DNA of 64,000 nucleotides from NCBI GenBank assembly GCA_035268885.1, contig DATFKA010000012.1:1-64000 (forward strand). Reading direction: 5' to 3'. Shown here in pieces: positions 59,779-64,000 of this stretch. This DNA is from DATFKA01 sp035268885 (lineage in GTDB: Bacteria > Bacteroidota > Bacteroidia > Chitinophagales > Saprospiraceae). Every line of letters begins with the position of its first letter. Position 1 is the first letter of the stretch. The position numbers and the translations under genes were made by a program. The notes under the pieces were generated by a model. That model was not told the DNA's origin. It saw only the letters and a program-made list of their open reading frames with translations, and made no database searches.

Positions 59779-60401
59779 AGACTCTTCAGTGCTGAGACAT
59801 CTCCACTAGTCAGCAGCTGGAGGTGCTGGCTAATCTTTTCGGGTGGCCAGTTCCACCATTTTATCTCCAGCAGTTGAGTTATGTCTTCTTCTGAAAATCG
59901 TTTTTTGATTACCCGAGCTGGATTCCCCCCAACGACGGCGTAGGGCGGCACATCTTTTACCACCGTCGAGCCGGTCCCAATAACAGCACCGTCGCCAATG
60001 GTCACTCCGGGCATGATCGTAGCCCGGTGCCCAATCCATACATCGTTACCAATGAGGGTATCGCCTTTACTGGGGTAGTTTTTCCCGTCCATGGCACCCG
60101 CCCAGCTTCCGCCAAAAATGGCGAAGGGGTAGGTCGATATGGCATCTGTCAAATGATTCCCACCGTTCATGATAAAAGTTACATCCGAAGCAATCATACA
60201 GAACTTGCCAATAATTAACTTGTCGCCGATAAAATCAAAGTGGTATTTGACGTTTTTCTCAAAATTGTGTACATCCTCAAAATCGTCGTAATAGGTGTAA
60301 TCCCCTACGATAATATTCGGGTTAGTGATGATGTTCTTTAAAAAGCAGAGGCGCTGGTAATCCGGCAACGGAAAAATGGCATCCTTATCAGGTATCGACA
60401 T
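59775..60401 (-). CDS. Vat/CatB-type xenobiotic O-acetyltransferase
   Basis: A 208-residue left-handed beta-helix acetyltransferase, using acetyl-CoA. The active-site loop is NGGNHLTDAISTYPF (equivalent to the His loop of Vat/CatB), and repeated hexapeptides are IGNDVWIGHRATIMPGVTIGDGAVIGTGSTVV, followed by VGGNPARVIKKRF. Related proteins inactivate streptogramin A or chloramphenicol, others modify cell-surface sugars; the substrate here is unknown. Single gene, convergent with the hydrolase-OsmC gene. Confidence 0.85.
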   Translation of the reverse strand: MSIPDKDAIFPLPDYQRLCFLKNIITNPNIIVGDYTYYDDFEDVHNFEKNVKYHFDFIGDKLIIGKFCMIASDVTFIMNGGNHLTDAISTYPFAIFGGSWAGAMDGKNYPSKGDTLIGNDVWIGHRATIMPGVTIGDGAVIGTGSTVVKDVPPYAVVGGNPARVIKKRFSEEDITQLLEIKWWNWPPEKISQHLQLLTSGDVSALKSL

Positions 60402-60523
60402 AGCTTAGGTTTGATCCAGGTAAAAGTCTGTACTCTATGGGACAAGATACCCAGGCAAGTGGTAAAGTATGTTCCAAAAAACCAATTTTTTCCTTATTAT
60501 TGGTGAAAATTTAAACTTACGCA

Positions 60524-61027
60524 ATGAACAGACGCCAAGCTACCAGAAATATCCTTTTGGTCGGAGCGGGAGCTAGCCTGCTCCCCTACTGCTCTATCCA
60601 GGATTGGCCTACCTTCGAAAACCTGAGACTGGAAAACAAAGCCTATCGTACGGTTCAGGCTTTGATCGACCAAATTCTGCCCGATAATGACGATACTATT
60701 CAAAATCCGGAATCCCGACTGGAGTTTGTTCTCAAACAGGTGAACGACCGCTATTCACCGGAAGAGATCGAGCAGTTTAAAACCGGCCTGGACGCTATCG
60801 ACCAGGCAGCACAGACGGAACACGGTCGTGCTTTCAACAAACTGCCCCCCGAACAGCAAATGGCTGGTATTTTGGCGCAAGCCGAGACCGAAGGCCCCGC
60901 TGCTTTCTGTATACAGCGTACCAAAAGACTTTGCGTGGAGCATTTTACCCGCTCCGAATATTACATGAAAGAATTGCTTGACTTTGAGTTTGCGCCCGGA
61001 CGCTACGTCGGTTGCGCAAAAGTTTGA
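60524..61027 (+). CDS. Gluconate 2-dehydrogenase subunit 3 family protein, copy 2
   Basis: Partner of the GMC gene 27 bp downstream. The leader MNRRQATRNILLVGAGASLLPYCS has a twin-arginine and a hydrophobic stretch ending near a Cys, so Tat export, possibly as a lipoprotein, is plausible. The mature part is helical with LEFVLKQVNDRYSPEEIEQF. 167 residues, shorter than copy 1 (190), with only modest similarity. The pair is tightly spaced, unlike pair 1. Confidence 0.85.
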   Translation: MNRRQATRNILLVGAGASLLPYCSIQDWPTFENLRLENKAYRTVQALIDQILPDNDDTIQNPESRLEFVLKQVNDRYSPEEIEQFKTGLDAIDQAAQTEHGRAFNKLPPEQQMAGILAQAETEGPAAFCIQRTKRLCVEHFTRSEYYMKELLDFEFAPGRYVGCAKV

Positions 61028-61054
61028 TTTCTCTACCCTTGAAAAAAAATAATC

Positions 61055-62752
61055 ATGGCTAATACCAATCATCAATACGATGCCATTGTCATCGGTGCCG
61101 GGATGTCCGGGGCCTGGGCGGCAAAAGAATTTAGTGAAAACGGTTTCAAAACACTGTTGCTCGAAAGAGGCCGCGATGTCCGACACATTAAGGACTACCC
61201 CACCACCAATATGCAACCCTGGGAATTCCCCAACCGCGGCCGTGTCCCGCACGAGGTGCGCGAAAAGAATCCCGTCATCAGCCGCTGCTACGCTTTCCGC
61301 GAAGACACCACCCACTTTTTCGTGAAGGATACCGATCATGAATACGATCAGATCAAACCATTCGACTGGATCAGAGGCTACCAAGTGGGTGGAAAATCGA
61401 TTATGTGGGCGCGGCAGGTACAGCGCTGGAGTGATTACGACTTTGAAGGGCCCGCCCGTGATGGTTTTGCCGTCGACTGGCCCATTCGCTACGCCGATCT
61501 GGCCCCCTGGTACAGCTATGTGGAGCGCTACGTCGGTGTATCCGGCAATAAAGATGGTCTGGCTACTGTACCCGATGGAGAGTTTCTACAACCCTGGGAC
61601 CTCAACTGCGTCGAACAGTACTTCCAGGACTTCGTCAAGGAAAACTTTGAAGACCGCCACGTCATCTACGCACGCTGTGCGCATATCACCGAATTAACCG
61701 ATGAGCTGCGGGCACAGGGCCGTACGCTCTGCCAGAGCCGGAATATCTGCGAACGGGGCTGTCCTTACGGCGGCTATTTTAACGTCAACACCTCGGTCAT
61801 CCCCGCGGCCCTGAATAGTGGTAACTGTACCCTACGACCTCACAGTATTGTACACAGCATCATCTACGACGATAAGACCCAGAAAGCCACTGGGGTACGC
61901 GTCGTTGATGCCCAAACTGAAGAAACGACCGAATACTTTGCCAAGGTTATTTTTGTTAATGCCGCCACCATTAACACTAATGCTATCCTGCTCAACTCTA
62001 AATCGAAGCGGTTCCCCAATGGTATCGGCAACGATAGTGGCACCCTGGGTAAATACGTGGCTTTTCATAATTACCGGGCAAGAATCAGCGGTATTCACGA
62101 AGGGCACAAAGAATTTGCCACCGAAGGAAAGCGCCCAACCAGTGCCTACATTCCCCGTTTCCGCAATGTCGAACGGCAGGAGACGGACTTCCTGCGTGGA
62201 TATGCGGCAGGGTTTAATGCCGGCCGTTATAAGTCTTACGATGCCGGTGGTTTTGGCGAAGACCTCAAGGAAAACTTAATGGGCAGTGTAGAATATGGCC
62301 CTTGGCGCGTAGGTTCACACATGATGGGAGAAACCATCCCCAAAGCGAGTAACTTTGTGGCCGTCGACGAAGAAAATAAAGACCAGTACGGTATACCCCG
62401 TATCCAGATCTCCATCGATTACGACGAAAACGATGAGAAAATGACCAAAGACTACATTGAGCAGATGAGCTATATGTTCGAGAAGGCCGGCTTTACCGAC
62501 ATCCGAGCGAGCGATTCCAAGCAGGCCCCCGGACTGGATATCCATGAGATGGGCGGCGTCCGGATGGGGAATGACCCCGAGACCTCCATGCTCAACAAAT
62601 GGAACCAGATGCACGCCTGCCCCAATGTCTACGTGACGGACGGCGCCTGTATGACTTCCGTGTCTACGCAAAATCCTTCATTGACCTTTATGGCACTGGC
62701 GGTCCGGGCCGCTCGTCATGCCATGGATGAATTAAAAAAGGATGCCTTGTAA
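61055..62752 (+). CDS. GMC-family FAD-dependent oxidoreductase, copy 2
   Basis: A 565-residue paralogue of 997-2715. FAD-binding segment VIGAGMSGAWAAKEF near residue 12; the C-terminus has IHEMGGVRMG and TQNPSLTFMALAVRAA. The Fe-S-type motif is Cys226, Cys232, Cys236 (CQSRNICERGC), with the same C-x5-C-x3-C spacing as copy 1. No signal peptide; export is likely by the upstream Tat partner. The two copies share long runs such as FVKDTDHEYDQIKPFDW-type text in the first 120 residues. No cytochrome gene adjacent. Confidence 0.9.
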   Translation: MANTNHQYDAIVIGAGMSGAWAAKEFSENGFKTLLLERGRDVRHIKDYPTTNMQPWEFPNRGRVPHEVREKNPVISRCYAFREDTTHFFVKDTDHEYDQIKPFDWIRGYQVGGKSIMWARQVQRWSDYDFEGPARDGFAVDWPIRYADLAPWYSYVERYVGVSGNKDGLATVPDGEFLQPWDLNCVEQYFQDFVKENFEDRHVIYARCAHITELTDELRAQGRTLCQSRNICERGCPYGGYFNVNTSVIPAALNSGNCTLRPHSIVHSIIYDDKTQKATGVRVVDAQTEETTEYFAKVIFVNAATINTNAILLNSKSKRFPNGIGNDSGTLGKYVAFHNYRARISGIHEGHKEFATEGKRPTSAYIPRFRNVERQETDFLRGYAAGFNAGRYKSYDAGGFGEDLKENLMGSVEYGPWRVGSHMMGETIPKASNFVAVDEENKDQYGIPRIQISIDYDENDEKMTKDYIEQMSYMFEKAGFTDIRASDSKQAPGLDIHEMGGVRMGNDPETSMLNKWNQMHACPNVYVTDGACMTSVSTQNPSLTFMALAVRAARHAMDELKKDAL

Positions 62753-62792
62753 CCCAGAAAAGGAGCACTGACATTTCTTTATCCCGACAAAA

Positions 62793-62836
62793 AAGATAAG
62801 CGAATTACCTTCAAAACAAAGCAAACTCCTTATCTT
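62793..62836. promoter_or_regulatory. Dyad upstream of the SpoIIE-type phosphatase gene
   Basis: AAGATAAG (62793-62800) and CTTATCTT (62829-62836) are perfect reverse complements with 28 bases between, 22 bases upstream of the ATG. Candidate operator or RNA structure; weak evidence. Confidence 0.3.
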
Positions 62837-62858
62837 ACCCATAAATACACCATAAGGC

Positions 62859-64000
62859 ATGTCGGACCACGCAGGTACTGAAGAACAAGTAGATAAGCTG
62901 GAGCAGCTTCGCAAAGAACTGGACCTAAAGGAACTTCAGGTTAATCGTCTATTAAATATTACACAGGCGATTAATAATAATGTGAATGCACAGAAGCTAT
63001 ACGAAATGTACCGATCCTTTCTTAGCTGGGAGCTGGGGGTACGTAAAATGGCCCTCTATATCCGATCTAAGGGGAAATGGACTTGTCAGACCTCATTGGG
63101 AATTAGTGAAGAACAAAGTCAAATCGACATTAGCCATCTGCTTCCTCAATTTGCGGAACTCGGCAATCTGGACGAACAAGAACATCCACTCATCAAAGCC
63201 TTTGACCTGGTGATCCCCGTACGGCATAAATCAACCCCGATTGCCTACGTTTTCATTGGCGGTTTTGAAGAAGATGATGACATGTACAGCAAGGTCCAAT
63301 TCATCACAACGATCACCAATATTGTTGCCGTAGCCATTGAAAATAAACGCCTATTCAGGCGACAGCTGGAACAAGAGCGCCTCAAACGAGAGATTGAACT
63401 GGCCGCAGAGGTACAGCAGATGCTGGTACCTCGAATCTTACCCATGACCCGGGAATACGAATTTGACTACATCTATAAACCGCAACTCTCGGTAGGTGGT
63501 GATTATTTCGACTTTATTGAATTCGAGGACGATAAAATCGTTTTCTGCGTGGGTGACTTCACGGGCAAAGGCCTGGCAGCAGCGATGCTCATGGCTAATT
63601 TTCAGGCCAATTTTCATACCCTGATTAAACAACGTACCGACCTGGTCGAATTTGTCCACCAACTCAACGAATCCGTCAACTGGCTAACTGCCGGAGATCG
63701 ATTTATTACCTTCTTTATTGCCGAGTACGATGTCAATAACCGCATCTTGCGATACGTCAATGCCGGACATAATCCGCCCATCTTACTGAACAAAGACGAG
63801 CTCTTCGAACTGAAAAAAGGATCGATCATGCTGGGTTCCTACGAAAATCTCCCAAAGGTAGAAGTAGGACAAGTACAGATCGATAAGGAAGCGCTGATTC
63901 TTTCCTTCACCGATGGCTTAACCGAGCTGCGTAACGAAGATGGGGTGATGCTCACCGAAGAGACCCTGCAGGGCTTTATGCGTCAACACTGGCAAATGCA
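62859..64000 (+). CDS. SpoIIE-type serine phosphatase with GAF-like sensor (runs off the window)
   Basis: The frame is open to the window end (380 full codons seen). The first 40 residues form a coiled coil (VDKLEQLRKELDLKELQVNRLL). A GAF-like domain (about 45-170) follows, then a linker coil (about 170-195) and a PP2C/SpoIIE phosphatase domain starting at AAEVQQMLVPRILP, with metal-binding VGGDYFDF, VGDFTGKGLAAAMLM and FTDGL. It is likely to dephosphorylate an anti-sigma or STAS-type regulator in a partner-switching pathway. It follows the GMC gene by 106 bp. The start ATG 62859 begins MSDHAGTEEQ. Confidence 0.9.
   Translation, partial: MSDHAGTEEQVDKLEQLRKELDLKELQVNRLLNITQAINNNVNAQKLYEMYRSFLSWELGVRKMALYIRSKGKWTCQTSLGISEEQSQIDISHLLPQFAELGNLDEQEHPLIKAFDLVIPVRHKSTPIAYVFIGGFEEDDDMYSKVQFITTITNIVAVAIENKRLFRRQLEQERLKREIELAAEVQQMLVPRILPMTREYEFDYIYKPQLSVGGDYFDFIEFEDDKIVFCVGDFTGKGLAAAMLMANFQANFHTLIKQRTDLVEFVHQLNESVNWLTAGDRFITFFIAEYDVNNRILRYVNAGHNPPILLNKDELFELKKGSIMLGSYENLPKVEVGQVQIDKEALILSFTDGLTELRNEDGVMLTEETLQGFMRQHWQM

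Noticed and set aside
1..64000. CRISPR arrays, tRNA and rRNA genes, prophage and transposase genes
   Set aside because: No regularly spaced direct repeats, no tRNA-like cloverleaf or rRNA-like stretch, and no integrase, transposase or phage structural gene was recognised when reading both strands.

Overview
The window reads as a chromosomal segment of a marine or sediment Bacteroidota, most like the Saprospiraceae/Lewinella group. This is inferred from gene content, not from a database match. Supporting features are a gliding-motility/type IX secretion C-terminal domain on a choice-of-anchor L protein, a HEPN-fused sulfite reductase, a GH3/beta-lactamase fusion, carboxypeptidase-regulatory-like, DUF4846 and DUF547 exported proteins, weak Shine-Dalgarno signals, and promoters of the Bacteroidota form TTTG-N19/20-TAnnTTTG (clearest upstream of the topoisomerase IV B and sulfite reductase genes). 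I saw no rRNA, tRNA, CRISPR array, prophage or transposase gene.

Layout. 1-13.9 kb: start of aconitase; a GMC oxidoreductase with its gluconate-2-dehydrogenase subunit 3 partner; LysE exporter; exported methyltransferase-like protein; MATE efflux pump; ComF; DegQ/HtrA protease; HD-domain protein; ECF sigma factor with a small anti-sigma-like protein; serine dehydratase; NifU-type Fe-S protein. 14-23.2 kb: DUF5682 protein with an upstream patatin, T9SS-type surface protein, sialidase, MscS channel and a bacterial eRF1-like (baeRF) protein. 23.5-28.3 kb: an assimilatory sulfite/sulfate reduction operon (sulfite reductase-HEPN, uroporphyrinogen methyltransferase, siroheme synthase, APS reductase) facing an Rrf2 regulator. 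28.3-39.2 kb: beta-CASP nuclease, LolC/E-like permease, DUF1295 membrane protein, M23 peptidase, a frameshifted small outer-membrane-like gene, GH3/beta-lactamase fusion, second serine hydrolase, CoA transferase. 39.5-47.1 kb: seven-helix membrane protein, carboxypeptidase-regulatory-like protein, Lon, topoisomerase IV B, small membrane protein, DUF4349 lipoprotein. 47.3-64 kb: dipeptidyl peptidase IV, MltG, GNAT, YbjQ, SmpB, DUF2853, DUF4846, DUF547, HD protein, Crp-like regulator, RecO, hydrolase-OsmC fusion, Vat-like acetyltransferase, a second subunit 3/GMC pair, and the start of a SpoIIE-type phosphatase.

The most distinctive points are: (i) two GMC/subunit 3 pairs at opposite ends of the window in opposite gene order, both with a C-x5-C-x3-C motif like that of direct-electron-transfer FAD glucose dehydrogenase; (ii) a dispersed ~170 bp hairpin element with terminal inverted repeats (two full copies and one rearranged remnant), one copy lying between the two genes of the first pair; (iii) a second, unrelated 163 bp hairpin element, so that one seven-helix membrane gene is bracketed by two different hairpin elements; (iv) a well-formed promoter with two perfect dyads in front of the sulfite reductase operon, whose likely regulator is the Rrf2 protein at the operon's far end; and (v) a single-base frameshift in an A5 run that splits a small secreted protein gene.
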